From the NCBI RefSeq assembly GCF_947499295.1, contig NZ_CANMNP010000004.1, positions 186,001-250,000 on the forward strand: DNA of 64,000 nucleotides. The letters run 5' to 3'. Source of the DNA: an uncultured Roseibium sp. GTDB taxonomy: Bacteria > Pseudomonadota > Alphaproteobacteria > Rhizobiales > Stappiaceae. The position numbers and the translations under genes were made by a program. The notes under the pieces were generated by a model. That model was not told the origin of the DNA. It did not search any database and saw only the letters and a program-made list of their open reading frames with translations. This document shows, piece after piece, positions 16,356 to 26,056 of the stretch. How positions within the stretch are numbered: the first letter of the stretch is position 1; each line of letters opens with the position of its first letter.

Positions 16356-17759
16356 TTATTTTACAGATGCGAACTTTTCGGTGATCAGGTCGAACAAACA
16401 CCTGATGCCCTGAGCCTCGCCACCCGCTGGTCTTCCTGGTTTTTCCATCGGCGTCCAACCGTAAATGTCGAAATGGATCCAGCTTTCGGTGTTTTCGACA
16501 AAGCGTGACAGGAACAGAGCTGCGGTGATCGAACCGGCAAAGCCTGTTCCAACCGTGTTTATGTGATTGATGTCGGCGATCTTGCTGTCGAGATACTTAA
16601 GGTAGGGCTTCCAGAGCGGAAGGCGCCACAATGGGTCGCTGGCAGCTTCCGAGAAGACCGCCACATCCTCGGCGAGTTCCTCATCGTCGGTGAAATAAGG
16701 TGGCAAATCCGGACCGAGGGCCACGCGTGCAGCCCCCGTCAACGTTGCCATATCGACAAGCAGGTCGGGCTTGTCTTCATCTGCCAGGGTAAGCGCGTCA
16801 CCGAGCACCAACCGGCCCTCAGCGTCCGTATTGCCGATTTCAACCGAGAGGCCTTTTCGACTTTGCAGAATGTCGCCGGGCCGGAAGGCCGAACCAGAGA
16901 CCGCATTTTCAACACAGGGGATTATCACCCGAAGCCTCACAGGCAGCTTAGCACCCATGATCATGGATGCCAGCCCGAGCACATTCGCCCCGCCGCCCAT
17001 GTCCTTTTTCATAAGGCTCATTGAAGAGCCGGGTTTCAGGTTCAATCCACCCGTGTCGAAAATCACGCCTTTGCCAACAAGCGTAATTTTGGGATCATCA
17101 TCCCGACCCCAGCTGAAATCGGCAAGACGGGGAGCCCGTGAACTGGCCCGGCCGACGGCATGTACCATCGGAAAGCCTTCCTCAAGAAGATCGTCACCGA
17201 TGACAACCCTTCCGCTTCCACCATGCGCCTCAAAAAGGTCCGCTGTTGCCTTTGCAAGTTCCTCGGGACCAAGATCGTTTGCCGGTGTGTTGATCAGATC
17301 TCGGGTCAGTTGAACACCATCAAGGATGGTTCCGATTCGTTCCAGATCGACAGCATCGGGAACTGCGAGGCGACGTTCATTGGTATCCTTGCTGCGGTAC
17401 CGAGCAAAGGAATAGCTGGAAAGCGCAAACCCGAGAGCTGCCTGTTCGGGATCCGGAAAGTCATCCTCCAGATGGTAATCTCCCGCGGGAAGAGTTTTTG
17501 CGAGACTTCCCAGCGCCAGGGCATGCGGCAACCCCTCTTCCAGTACGCCAAACAATACAGCAGCAAAACCGCCATTTTGGGACGGAACAAGCAGGACGGT
17601 AGATACCTTTCCACTGTAATCGTTGGCTTCGCACCAGGCTCGGGCCGGGTCCCCCAACTCGGCCAGAATACCAGGCAGGCTTTGCTCTGTGACCGCGATG
17701 AGGGGAGTAGAAGTTTTAACTTCGCTATTGCGAACGAGGCACTGGCGCACGTCTGGCAC
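16356..17759 (-). CDS. M17 leucyl aminopeptidase family protein
   Basis: A 467-residue cytosolic dimetal aminopeptidase. The family signature NTDAEGRLVLGDAL is intact, and the metal-binding lysine/aspartate block is VGKGVIFDTGGLNLKPGSSM followed by KKDMGGGANVLGLA. The N-terminal domain is shorter than that of E. coli PepA, as in the PepB-like alphaproteobacterial branch. The start is GTG 17757-17759 with GGAG almost touching it, so the true start is uncertain. It heads a leftward run with MarR and NlpC/P60 genes; the pairing suggests joint degradation of peptides, possibly murein-derived (inference). Confidence 0.9.
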   Translation of the reverse strand: MPDVRQCLVRNSEVKTSTPLIAVTEQSLPGILAELGDPARAWCEANDYSGKVSTVLLVPSQNGGFAAVLFGVLEEGLPHALALGSLAKTLPAGDYHLEDDFPDPEQAALGFALSSYSFARYRSKDTNERRLAVPDAVDLERIGTILDGVQLTRDLINTPANDLGPEELAKATADLFEAHGGSGRVVIGDDLLEEGFPMVHAVGRASSRAPRLADFSWGRDDDPKITLVGKGVIFDTGGLNLKPGSSMSLMKKDMGGGANVLGLASMIMGAKLPVRLRVIIPCVENAVSGSAFRPGDILQSRKGLSVEIGNTDAEGRLVLGDALTLADEDKPDLLVDMATLTGAARVALGPDLPPYFTDDEELAEDVAVFSEAASDPLWRLPLWKPYLKYLDSKIADINHINTVGTGFAGSITAALFLSRFVENTESWIHFDIYGWTPMEKPGRPAGGEAQGIRCLFDLITEKFASVK

Positions 17760-17864
17760 TCCGAAATTAGAGACAGGTCTTCAACCACAAGACCTAGGAC
17801 GATGAGGACGCGGGTGCAACATCATGCCAGGCAGGACCAGCATTTTCGCATTTCGCAATGCCGC

Positions 17865-17872
17865 TTAACCAT
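17865..17872 (+). promoter_or_regulatory. Candidate CtrA half-box before tadD
   Basis: TTAACCAT, 41 bases upstream of the tadD start, matches the 8-base form of the CtrA recognition sequence known in alphaproteobacteria. A further GGGTTAATT follows at 17879-17887. In Caulobacter, CtrA controls pilus genes, so the position is sensible. Single short match, so chance is possible. Confidence 0.4.
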
Positions 17873-17912
17873 CCATTAGGGTTAATTATCTATTTCTCAT
17901 AGGGAAACGAGA

Positions 17913-18719
17913 ATGCTGCGGACAACAAGGATGTTGAAGATGCACGCGCCCAGAACCGGATCCGTGAAACGACGCTCACGCCTGAATGCCACGCTGATGG
18001 CGATGACCGCGGTTGTGCTGCTTGCAGGATGCGCATCCAACAAGTCCAACACAGGCACGCACTCCCCTGCCAACGGCGGTCACTATACGACACCTGGCTC
18101 AAGTTCCGCGCGGGCTGCCGTTTCCAAATGGTCGCAAGCCTATGAGAAGGACCGGAAAAACCGGGCCGCAATTCTTGGGTATTCCAATGCCCTCAGCCAG
18201 AATGGTCAAATGCCGCAGGCAATGGCGGTGTTGCGCGGTGGTGTGATAGCCCACCCGAAGGATCGTGAAATCGCATCTGCATATGGAAAAGTTCTGGCCA
18301 TGAACGGTCGGTTCAGTGAAGCACTCAATGTGCTGCAAGGTGCACAGCAACCGGCAACACCGGACTGGAAACTGATGTCTGCACAGGCGGCCATACTTGA
18401 TCAGACCGGCGAGCACGCAAAGGCGCGCAGCCTTTACAAGCAGGCATTGAAGATCGCACCCGATGATCCGACCTTGCTCAACAATCTCGGACTTTCCTAT
18501 CTGCTTTCCAATGAGCTGCCGGATGCGGAATATACGCTGCGCCGTGCCTCGACCCTGCCGGGTGCAGATAGCCGCGTTCGTCAGAACCTGGCGTTGGTGC
18601 TTGGTATTCAGGGAAAATACGACGAAGCCATCCAAGTCGCTCAGGCAGAACTGGACCCGCGGCAGGCACAGGCCAACATCGCTTATCTTCAGGAAATGAT
18701 GAAAAAGCGACAGGGTTAA
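17913..18719 (+). CDS. tadD: TadD-like TPR lipoprotein of the Tad pilus
   Basis: A 268-residue outer-membrane-directed lipoprotein. After a basic N-terminus, the hydrophobic stretch LMAMTAVVLLAGC ends in the lipobox Cys (near residue 40). Five or so TPR units follow (for example KARSLYKQALKIAPDDPTLLNNLGLSYLL and YDEAIQVAQAELDP). TadD is a pilotin-like factor for secretin assembly in Tad systems. It is separate from the main operon and convergent with tadC, with its own promoter region holding a TTAACCAT box. Confidence 0.9.
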   Translation: MLRTTRMLKMHAPRTGSVKRRSRLNATLMAMTAVVLLAGCASNKSNTGTHSPANGGHYTTPGSSSARAAVSKWSQAYEKDRKNRAAILGYSNALSQNGQMPQAMAVLRGGVIAHPKDREIASAYGKVLAMNGRFSEALNVLQGAQQPATPDWKLMSAQAAILDQTGEHAKARSLYKQALKIAPDDPTLLNNLGLSYLLSNELPDAEYTLRRASTLPGADSRVRQNLALVLGIQGKYDEAIQVAQAELDPRQAQANIAYLQEMMKKRQG

Positions 18720-18949
18720 AGCCGAGAACCTTTTACTTCCAAGTGTGAAACCTAAGCCTGAAACGGGCGTCCTATATTGGGCGCCTGTTCTGCCTTTAGG
18801 ACCTAGCAAACAACGATAGATCCAACAGACCCGCATCGTTCGGCTTGCAAATCAGGACTGCCCATCCAACACCTGTGTCGAATGGCGGCATTTCTCAACA
18901 TTGCGAGAGAGAGCCAGGAACGTTGTACTCAGTTCAACAACACAAAGAA

Positions 18950-18978
18950 GGCGCGCTCCAACTCTGATGGAACGCGCC
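18950..18978 (-). terminator. Rho-independent terminator of the tad operon
   Basis: An 11-base stem (18950-18960 with 18968-18978) with a 7-base loop. Read on the minus strand it pairs fully with one G-U wobble and runs into TTCTTTGTG. On the plus strand the same position is a C-A mismatch, so the structure is built for leftward transcripts. It lies 33 bases past the tadC stop. Confidence 0.8.
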
Positions 18979-19011
18979 TCGCAGGAGTGCTTTCAGTCAA
19001 AGGCTTGGCAC

Positions 19012-19992
19012 CTATTCGGAGAAGGTCTCTATAACCTGGATCACAGCTGGTCCCATGATGATGAGGAACAGGACCGGCAGGAAGAACATGATCATCGGAA
19101 CCGTGAGCTTCGGCGGCAGGGACGCAGCTTTTTGCTCAGCCAACTGCATCCGCTGTTCGCGTGTGTCGTCTGCCATGGTGCGCAGTGCGGTGCCAATCGG
19201 TGTACCGTAACGTTCGGCCTGAATAAGTGCCATCATCACGTTTTTCACACCGTCTACACCAGTCCTCTTGGCAAGGTTTTCATACGCAATGCGGCGGTCA
19301 CTCAAATAGGAGAGTTCCGCAGTCGTGAGTGTCAGTTCCTCCGCCAGCTCAACGGACTGGACGCCGACTTCCTCGGCAACACGCCTGAAGCCCTCTTCAA
19401 TAGACATGCCGGATTCAACACAGATCAGCATCAAGTCGAGCGCGTCTGGCCAGGCACGTTGGATCACCAGTTTACGTTTATCGATCTTGTTTTTGAGATA
19501 AATGTTGGGCGCAAACGCTCCAACGCCGGCAAAGGCGATACAAAAACAAAGTTTTGAGAATGCCGGTAATGTGTCCGGCATGACCACGAAAGCATAGAAG
19601 GTCGCAAACACGAAGATGACGAGCGGCAACGCAATTCGAGCCGTCAGGAAGTAATAGAGAGGTGCTGAGCCGCGATAACCCGCCATTCTGAGGTTCTGGA
19701 TCGTGTTCTCATCTGAGAGCATTTCTTTCAGATTCAGGCGGTCAACCAAGCTCTTCATCTGCGCCTTCGGCTGGTTGCGCAATGCCGCTTTCGCATCACC
19801 TTGATTTGCCTGAAGACGGGCACGCTCGCGCGCTCGCATCTGATCTCGCTCCAGTGCAACCGACTTCATGCGCGACTTCAAAGTGTCGCGTGACAGGAGC
19901 GGCATCACGAGAGAGAAAATCGTACCGGTGACTGCGATCATCGCAAGGACAGCGGCGGCAAATTGGGTCGAAACGATTGTATCAAGATCCAT
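19012..19992 (-). CDS. tadC: TadC, type II/Tad secretion inner-membrane platform protein
   Basis: A 326-residue GspF-family membrane protein of the Tad pilus. Transmembrane segments are at the N-terminus (FAAAVLAMIAVTGTIFSLVMPLL), at about residues 115-165, and at the C-terminus (MIMFFLPVLFLIIMGPAVI). The GspF core is CVESGMSIEEGFRRVAEEVG ... GVKNVMMALIQAERYGTPIGTALRTMADDTREQR. It pairs with TadB as the platform that couples the CpaF ATPase to pilin addition. Last gene of the leftward operon, 10 bases after tadB. Confidence 0.96.
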   Translation of the reverse strand: MDLDTIVSTQFAAAVLAMIAVTGTIFSLVMPLLSRDTLKSRMKSVALERDQMRARERARLQANQGDAKAALRNQPKAQMKSLVDRLNLKEMLSDENTIQNLRMAGYRGSAPLYYFLTARIALPLVIFVFATFYAFVVMPDTLPAFSKLCFCIAFAGVGAFAPNIYLKNKIDKRKLVIQRAWPDALDLMLICVESGMSIEEGFRRVAEEVGVQSVELAEELTLTTAELSYLSDRRIAYENLAKRTGVDGVKNVMMALIQAERYGTPIGTALRTMADDTREQRMQLAEQKAASLPPKLTVPMIMFFLPVLFLIIMGPAVIQVIETFSE

Positions 19993-20002
19993 GTCGCCGC
20001 CC

Positions 20003-21022
20003 CTAGAAATCGAAGTTGATCATCTGCCGCATGACCATGATGCCCGTGAACATCCATATCAGGCCGCCGGCAATGATGATGTTGCCTGTCGTAGTTTCAA
20101 AAAGGATCATCACGTAACTGGGTGCGATGAAATAGATGATGCCGCCGACAAAAAAGGGCAAAGAACCGATGATCGCAGCAGAAGATTTCGCTTCCGCACT
20201 GAGAGCCTTGATTTTCCGCTTCATCGCCTTTCGGCCACGCAGAACCCTGGACAGGTTGCTGAGTGCTTCCGCCAGTCCGCCACCAGCCTTTTGCTGGATC
20301 GCCACCACGATGGCGAAGAAATTCGCTTCCGCAACAGGCACGCGATCCGGCAATCTGCCAACCGCATCGCCGAGCGAAATACCCATCACCTGCGTTTCCG
20401 TAATCTTTCGGAATTCTGTTGCAACTGGCTCGCGTGCTTCCCGTGCCACAACTTTGATGCAGTCACTCAATGGAAGACCCGCTTTCACACCGCGGACAAT
20501 GATGTCCACGCCGTTCGGCAGTTCATCGAGAAATGCATTGAACCGACGCTTGCGTTTGTTGCCGATATACCAACGCGGGAAGCCGAGCAGTCCGGCAAAG
20601 GCAAACGCAATCCCGATCCATAGGTTCCCTGAGGCAATTAGAGAAACCACGAAGAAAATCAGACTTGAGATTATGCTGAAGATGATGAAATGCTTCATTT
20701 CCCAGCTTAAGCCAGCCTGCTCTATCAGGACTTTGAGAGAAACTTTTTTCTGTTTGTCCTGTTTGGACTTCTGGCGTTCTTCAAAGTCTTTCAGCTGATC
20801 CTGAATGGATCTCTTTCGCCGATCCGTGTCGCGCAACTGATTACGCTGGTTTTCGTTTTGCGGTCGTGCGGCCACAGCTTCGATACGCTGATCGCGCTTC
20901 TTGCTGCCGGAAAGCGTTGGCTGAAAAAGACTATAAATGATCCCGCCAACCGCAAACATGACAAGCAGTGCAACGGCGATACCGGTGACTTCGGGCGTAA
21001 GAAATTCTTCAAGTCCAGACAT
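20003..21022 (-). CDS. tadB: TadB, type II/Tad secretion inner-membrane platform protein
   Basis: A 339-residue GspF-family protein, partner of TadC. One transmembrane helix at residues about 14-34, a charged linker with many Lys/Arg/Gln (residues 40-95), then the core with GVKAGLPLSDCIKVVAREAREPVATEFR and AIQQKAGGGLAEALSNLSRVLRGRKAMKRKIKALSAEAKSSA in pieces, and two C-terminal helices. The Lys-rich segment is typical of TadB. It follows cpaF by 17 bases and precedes tadC by 10, so all three are translated from one message. Confidence 0.96.
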   Translation of the reverse strand: MSGLEEFLTPEVTGIAVALLVMFAVGGIIYSLFQPTLSGSKKRDQRIEAVAARPQNENQRNQLRDTDRRKRSIQDQLKDFEERQKSKQDKQKKVSLKVLIEQAGLSWEMKHFIIFSIISSLIFFVVSLIASGNLWIGIAFAFAGLLGFPRWYIGNKRKRRFNAFLDELPNGVDIIVRGVKAGLPLSDCIKVVAREAREPVATEFRKITETQVMGISLGDAVGRLPDRVPVAEANFFAIVVAIQQKAGGGLAEALSNLSRVLRGRKAMKRKIKALSAEAKSSAAIIGSLPFFVGGIIYFIAPSYVMILFETTTGNIIIAGGLIWMFTGIMVMRQMINFDF

Positions 21023-21039
21023 AGACAGTATTCCGTTAC

Positions 21040-22542
21040 CTATTCGGGCACTTCCGCCGCATCCAGCGCCTGAGCCAAACGACTTTCCTCGCCAAAGTAC
21101 CTGGCGCGTTCCCAGAATTTCGGGCGACCGATTCCAGTTGAACGGTGACGACCGATTATGTTGCCGTTCGGATCCTCACCGATCATGTCGTAAAGGAAGA
21201 CATCCTGAGTGGTGATGATGTCCCCTTCCATGCCCATAACTTCGGTCACATGGGTAATACGGCGAGAGCCGTCTCGCAGGCGAGCTGCCTGAACAACAAC
21301 GTCGATCGACGAAACAATCATTTCCCGCAAAGTTCGGGACGGGAGTGAGAAGCCACCCATGGTGATCATCGATTCAAGCCTCGACAGAGCCTCACGCGGT
21401 GAGTTGGCGTGCAATGTACCCATTGAACCGTCGTGACCAGTGTTCATGGCCTGCAAGAGGTCGAACGCCTCTGGGCCACGAACCTCACCCACGATGATGC
21501 GTTCAGGGCGCATACGCAGACAGTTCTTTACAAGATCGCGCATTGTGATCTCGCCCTCACCTTCAAGGTTTGGCGGACGCGTTTCCAGACGAACAACGTG
21601 AGGCTGCTGCAGCTGCAATTCCGCGGAATCTTCGCAAGTGATAATGCGCTCTGTGTTTTCGATATACGCAGTCAGACAGTTCAACAGGGTGGTTTTACCA
21701 GACCCCGTACCACCTGAAATCAAGACGTTACATCGCGACCGTCCAATGATTTGCAGGATCGTGGAGCCTTCCGGCGTAATTGACCCGAATTTGGTCAGCT
21801 GATCCAGAGTGAGCTTGTCCCGCTTGAACTTACGAATGGTGAGTGCAGGTCCATCGATTGCCAGCGGCGGGGCAATAACGTTGACACGAGAACCATCAGG
21901 CAGACGGGCGTCACAGATCGGACTTGAATCATCCACGCGGCGGCCAACCTGGCTCACGATCCGCTGACAGATGTTCATCAGCTGCGCATTGTCGCGGAAC
22001 GAAACACCGGTCTGTTCCACCTTACCTTGCGTTTCGATGTAGACGGTCTGAGCGCCGTTGACCATGATATCGGCGATGTCGTCACGCGCCAGGAGCGGTT
22101 CAAGCGGTCCATAGCCCAGAACATCGTTACATATGTCTTCCAGCAGATCTTCCTGCTCGGAAATCGACATGACTACGTTTTTCAGCGCGATGATGTCATT
22201 TACAACATCTCGAATTTCGTCGCGCGCATCTTCCGCATCCAGCCTGGCCAGCTGAGACAGGTCGATCGCCTCTACCAAAGCATTGAATATTTGCGCCTTG
22301 GTTTCGTAGTACTCGCTATTTTTCTTCCGCGCTTGCGGTGCCGGTTGAGCGGGTTCTGGCGGCGGAGGCGGTGGGGCCGCTGCTACCGGCTTGGCGGCCG
22401 GCTCAGGCTGGACCTGTCGCGGCGCAGGTTCTTCTGCTCTAACGGTTTCTTGCGCCGGAACAGGTGTTTCCTGCAACCCTGGCACACCTGCCGGGCGGAG
22501 GGTCTGAGGTCCAGACGATGAACTGCCACGTCTTCCAAACAT
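21040..22542 (-). CDS. cpaF: CpaF/TadA, Tad pilus assembly ATPase
   Basis: A 500-residue hexameric secretion ATPase that powers Flp pilus extension and retraction. A proline/alanine-rich N-terminal tail (residues 10-70, [20 protein letters not shown] type) is followed by the all-helical N1 domain and the catalytic core: Walker [13 protein letters not shown] at about residue 277, Asp box, Walker B with [38 protein letters not shown] in pieces, including the His box. The long Pro-rich tail may be a flexible contact with CpaE. It lies 29 bases after cpaE. Confidence 0.97.
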   Translation of the reverse strand: MFGRRGSSSSGPQTLRPAGVPGLQETPVPAQETVRAEEPAPRQVQPEPAAKPVAAAPPPPPPEPAQPAPQARKKNSEYYETKAQIFNALVEAIDLSQLARLDAEDARDEIRDVVNDIIALKNVVMSISEQEDLLEDICNDVLGYGPLEPLLARDDIADIMVNGAQTVYIETQGKVEQTGVSFRDNAQLMNICQRIVSQVGRRVDDSSPICDARLPDGSRVNVIAPPLAIDGPALTIRKFKRDKLTLDQLTKFGSITPEGSTILQIIGRSRCNVLISGGTGSGKTTLLNCLTAYIENTERIITCEDSAELQLQQPHVVRLETRPPNLEGEGEITMRDLVKNCLRMRPERIIVGEVRGPEAFDLLQAMNTGHDGSMGTLHANSPREALSRLESMITMGGFSLPSRTLREMIVSSIDVVVQAARLRDGSRRITHVTEVMGMEGDIITTQDVFLYDMIGEDPNGNIIGRHRSTGIGRPKFWERARYFGEESRLAQALDAAEVPE

Positions 22543-22571
22543 AACGAACTATCTGCTCCGTCGAAAACCGG

Positions 22572-23879
22572 TTATCCGGCCTTGCGTTTCAGTTTTGACA
22601 ACAAACCGCCGAGGCTTGAGCGCGACGATTTGCTGGGCTGGGCCTTGCCGGACACCGACTGCGCAAGGTCCTCGAACATCTGTGCAATTGCATGCTTGTT
22701 GTCCATTTCACCGATCATCTGCCCGTTATTGGCCGCAGTACCGAACAGTTGCGGCTCGAACGGGATGGATGCCTGAACCTGAAGTCCCAGCGCACTGGCA
22801 AACTCCTCGGGCTTGATTTCCGGTCGCTTCGGAACGTTGACCTTGTTCATGATTAGGTGCGGTGGCCGATCATTGGGCCGCAGTTGTTTCAGCATGTCGA
22901 CTGTGTTCTTAGCATTGCGCAGATTTGCAAGATCCGGCTCCGCGACCAGAACTATTTCGTCAACACTCAGAAGCGTTTCCTTGACCCATGCGTTCCAAAC
23001 GTGTGGTACGTCAAGTACGACGAGCGGAACGCTTGACTTCATTGTTTCCAATAACGGCTCGAAAGCCTTTTCGCTCTGATCATACGTGCGCTCAAGTGTT
23101 GCCGGTGCAGCAAGAAGGCTCAGGTGATCGCTGCATTTGGACAAGATGCGATCAAGGAAGGTCTCATCCAAGCGTTCAGGCGAAGAGACCGCCTCAAAAA
23201 CTCCCTGCAACGGGTCCTGGTTGTAATCGAGACCCGCTGTGCCAAAGGGCAAATCCAGATCTGTCACAACAACTTCAGTCTGGAAACTGCGGGCAAGCGA
23301 CCAGGCGCCGTTATGGGCAACGGTCGAGGAGCCGCATCCACCTTTCACACCAAAAAAGGCGATCGTTCTTCCCAGCGGCTCTGCTTCCGGATCGGCATAG
23401 AGGTTGCCGATCGATCCAATCAGCTGAAATACGCTTACCGGTGCAATGAGATATTCGCTCACTCCCCTTGAAATGAGCTCGCGATAAAGCGTGACATCGT
23501 TCACGTCACCGATCACGATCACCTTCGTCCCCGCATCGCAGAACTCAGCGAGATGGTCGAGATTGGTCAGCAGTTCCTCACGCTGACCTATTGTTTCGAC
23601 AATGATCAGATTGGGCGTCGGCGCTTGCTCGAACGTTGAAATTGCTGCCGGAATTCCGCCAGAATCAAGTTTCAGATGCGCCTTGGACATACGCCGATCT
23701 TCCATCGCAGCTTCCGCAACCCGCATGGTGGCATCACTGAGACAGAAGGCGTGGACGGTTATCCGGGGTATGGCACCTATTTGCATGCCTTCTTCATTTA
23801 CCGTTTGCTGCTGTTCGAACGGCGTTGACGCAGCCTCGAGATATCCGGCCATATCGTTGAAATCCTGATTAGCGCTCAT
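22572..23879 (-). CDS. cpaE: CpaE/TadZ, pilus localisation ATPase
   Basis: A 435-residue protein with an atypical receiver-like domain (residues about 45-170) followed by a MinD/ParA-type ATPase domain. The deviant Walker A is FFGVKGGCGSSTVAHN, where the family's signature lysine near the start of the P-loop (VKGG) is kept. LVVLDVPHVWNAW is the Walker B/switch strand. TadZ/CpaE places the pilus machine at a cell pole. It is 8 bases after cpaD and 29 before cpaF. The N-terminal receiver fold lacks an evident phosphorylatable Asp environment, as is usual for TadZ. Confidence 0.95.
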   Translation of the reverse strand: MSANQDFNDMAGYLEAASTPFEQQQTVNEEGMQIGAIPRITVHAFCLSDATMRVAEAAMEDRRMSKAHLKLDSGGIPAAISTFEQAPTPNLIIVETIGQREELLTNLDHLAEFCDAGTKVIVIGDVNDVTLYRELISRGVSEYLIAPVSVFQLIGSIGNLYADPEAEPLGRTIAFFGVKGGCGSSTVAHNGAWSLARSFQTEVVVTDLDLPFGTAGLDYNQDPLQGVFEAVSSPERLDETFLDRILSKCSDHLSLLAAPATLERTYDQSEKAFEPLLETMKSSVPLVVLDVPHVWNAWVKETLLSVDEIVLVAEPDLANLRNAKNTVDMLKQLRPNDRPPHLIMNKVNVPKRPEIKPEEFASALGLQVQASIPFEPQLFGTAANNGQMIGEMDNKHAIAQMFEDLAQSVSGKAQPSKSSRSSLGGLLSKLKRKAG

Positions 23880-23887
23880 ACTTTCAC

Positions 23888-24601
23888 CTATTCGGAAACA
23901 GAAGCTCCGACACCTTCTTCAAATTCAGATGCAGTCTTCTTGCCTTCGCGGTAGTTCTCAAAGACAACAGCTCGGCGCGCCTGATCAGAAGGTGTCGATG
24001 CTCTTGGCGTGATCAGGTCAGACGGATTGTCGACCATCACTGCCAGGTTCGCCTGGGATGCACAGCCAAAATTTTCGTAGTCAGTGTTTTCACCGATACC
24101 GCCGCCGATGTTTCTCGGCCAGGCGCCACATTTTCCAGCTGTTGCCTGCATTCGCGCGTAAGAAAGTCGAATTGGTGCATCCGCAGAAGGGTCCTGTACA
24201 GCATAAGTGCGTGTACTGATCTTTGACCGGCTCAATCCACCGTTTTGCAGGGCTTTCCGGATGCTGGGCGTCACAGCATGAACTGCGACGTCGTTTGCAC
24301 CACCTGAAGGCACCAGAATTTCGACAACACCATTGCCTTTGTTACGGGATTCCACCGCAAAAGCAGAAATCGTGTGTTCGATTGGGCCGTAGAGATTTCG
24401 TGTGTTTCGACCGATCGGAAGATCGAGGGTTTCCGGCTCCTCGGTGATCACAATTGGGTGGCGCAGACGATAATCGTTGGATGCCAAAAGGCCGTCCGGA
24501 TTTTGTGACTGGCTCTGGCAACCCGCGATCGTCAAACAACCGAGGAAGACAAGAACAGGATTTGATACGGTTGCAAACCGGACTTTCGTTTGTGTACTCA
24601 T
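23888..24601 (-). CDS. cpaD: CpaD family pilus assembly lipoprotein
   Basis: A 237-residue lipoprotein. I start it at ATG 24601 (MSTQTKVRFATVSNPVLVFLGCLTIAGCQ in pieces), giving a signal peptide that ends in the lipobox LTIAGC. The longer frame from 24661 overlaps cpaC and would bury the signal. The mature part has the CpaD fold, with LSYARMQATAGKCGAWPRNIG and FGCASQANLAVMVDNPSDLI (in pieces), the latter being the family's best-conserved block. It works at the outer membrane with the CpaC secretin. It lies 10 bases after cpaC. Confidence 0.93.
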   Translation of the reverse strand: MSTQTKVRFATVSNPVLVFLGCLTIAGCQSQSQNPDGLLASNDYRLRHPIVITEEPETLDLPIGRNTRNLYGPIEHTISAFAVESRNKGNGVVEILVPSGGANDVAVHAVTPSIRKALQNGGLSRSKISTRTYAVQDPSADAPIRLSYARMQATAGKCGAWPRNIGGGIGENTDYENFGCASQANLAVMVDNPSDLITPRASTPSDQARRAVVFENYREGKKTASEFEEGVGASVSE

Positions 24602-24611
24602 CCGTCCGTCC

Positions 24612-26018
24612 TCACTTGTAGATGAAGCCGACCTGGCCGTGATACGTGCCGGCCACGTCACCAGTCGGGTTGTAGATTTTGTTCAACCGGTTCAAGAAAA
24701 TCGTCTCTGCATCGGACGCAGGTATAAGGTTCTTGTCTGGGCGCACCATTTTGCTCGCAGCCACAGGACGAACCACATAGGGAGTTACGAAAACCGCCAA
24801 CTCGGTTTGATCCCGCAAAAAGTCACGGCTTTTGAAAAGCGCACCGAGAATCGGAATTTGCATCAAACCCGGCACCCCCTCGACAGCTTGCGAGTAAGTT
24901 TCCTTAAGCAAGCCCGCCATAACCAGAGTTCCACCTGATGGCAGTTCCATGGTCGATTCAGCGCGCCGAACTTTCAGTGCGGAAATTGTGATGCCGCCTG
25001 CGGAGACAGCTCCTTCGTTGCTGAGTTCGCTGACTTCGGTTTTGACGCGAAGACTAATTCTGCCGCCAGAGAGAACAACGGGGGTAAAATCGAGGCCCAC
25101 ACCGAACTTCTTGAATTCTACCGAGATTTCACCGTCGTCCTGCGAAATCGGGATCGGGAATTCACCGCCTGCCAGAAAGCTTGCGTTCTCGCCGGAGATT
25201 GCCGTCAACGTAGGTTCTGCTAGCGTCCGAATGACGCCTTCACGCTGAAGCATTTGAACCTGGGCCGTGATATTGCTCGACCCACTAATGAACTGTGTCC
25301 CGCCCGTGGCCTGGTTGACGATAGAAGGGTTGACGGTAAAGTTTGGAAGGCTCGAAAAGAACGGGGCGAAATTTCCGGTTCCAACGGAACCGGAAAATTG
25401 AACTCCGAGCTGCTTGATGATGGTGCGTTCGACTTCGGCAACCGTCACCTTCAAGTGGACCTGATCCTTGCCTTCAACCGCAATGAGATTGACTACTTCA
25501 GTAGCGGAGCTAGCACCTTGAAACTTTGTCGCAATATCAGCCGCCTGTTGGGCTTCTAGAGTGCTCTTTGCCGAACCGCTCAGAATCACATTTCCATTCA
25601 CTGATTCTGCGGAGATCTTGCTCCCGGGGATAAGCTTTTGAATGATCCGGGTTAGATCGGAGGTATCTTTTTCAACACGAATATTGAAGCTTGCGAGTTC
25701 GCGACCGCTGCGGCTGAAGAGAACCAGTCTTGATTGTCCCGCCGTGTTGCCGATTACGAAAATCCTGCGTGGTGTTCTGAGAACCGCATCCGCAATTTCC
25801 GGATTGGACACCAGAACATCAGCAGCATCTTCTGCAAGATTGACGACAACGGAGCGTCCGACACCTACATTCAGAATGCGTCCGCTTGCTCTTTCGCCCG
25901 CCGCGATATGGACCTGGCTCGGAAAGTTCCCTTCGGCCAGCGACGCACTTGCCGGCATCGCAACCGAAGCTCCCAACAGCAATGCTGCCGCTGCAAATTT
26001 GACTATCTGCTTTTTCAT
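24612..26018 (-). CDS. cpaC: CpaC/RcpA, outer-membrane secretin of the Tad pilus
   Basis: A 468-residue secretin. I choose ATG 26018, which has GAGGGG 5 bases upstream and begins a good signal peptide (MKKQIVKFAAAALLLGAS, cleaved near ASA). An upstream ATG at 26060 overlaps the cpaB stop (ATGA) and would add 14 residues before the signal, and it remains possible. Parts in order: pilus N-terminal domain (about 30-110), BON-like domain, and the secretin channel domain with LAEPTLTAISGENASFLAGGEFPIPI and the final PILGALFKSRDF block. Multimer of 12 or more subunits through which the Flp pilus exits. Confidence 0.95.
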   Translation of the reverse strand: MKKQIVKFAAAALLLGASVAMPASASLAEGNFPSQVHIAAGERASGRILNVGVGRSVVVNLAEDAADVLVSNPEIADAVLRTPRRIFVIGNTAGQSRLVLFSRSGRELASFNIRVEKDTSDLTRIIQKLIPGSKISAESVNGNVILSGSAKSTLEAQQAADIATKFQGASSATEVVNLIAVEGKDQVHLKVTVAEVERTIIKQLGVQFSGSVGTGNFAPFFSSLPNFTVNPSIVNQATGGTQFISGSSNITAQVQMLQREGVIRTLAEPTLTAISGENASFLAGGEFPIPISQDDGEISVEFKKFGVGLDFTPVVLSGGRISLRVKTEVSELSNEGAVSAGGITISALKVRRAESTMELPSGGTLVMAGLLKETYSQAVEGVPGLMQIPILGALFKSRDFLRDQTELAVFVTPYVVRPVAASKMVRPDKNLIPASDAETIFLNRLNKIYNPTGDVAGTYHGQVGFIYK

Positions 26019-26056
26019 TGCGCCCCTCACACTGGACGTTCTGTTGTGACCGGGTT

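Noticed and set aside
18720..18949. Small hairpin near 18766-18786 as a tadD terminator
   Set aside because: Stem has a G-U pair and no T-run follows, so it is too weak to list; the strong structure at 18950-18978 serves the opposite strand.
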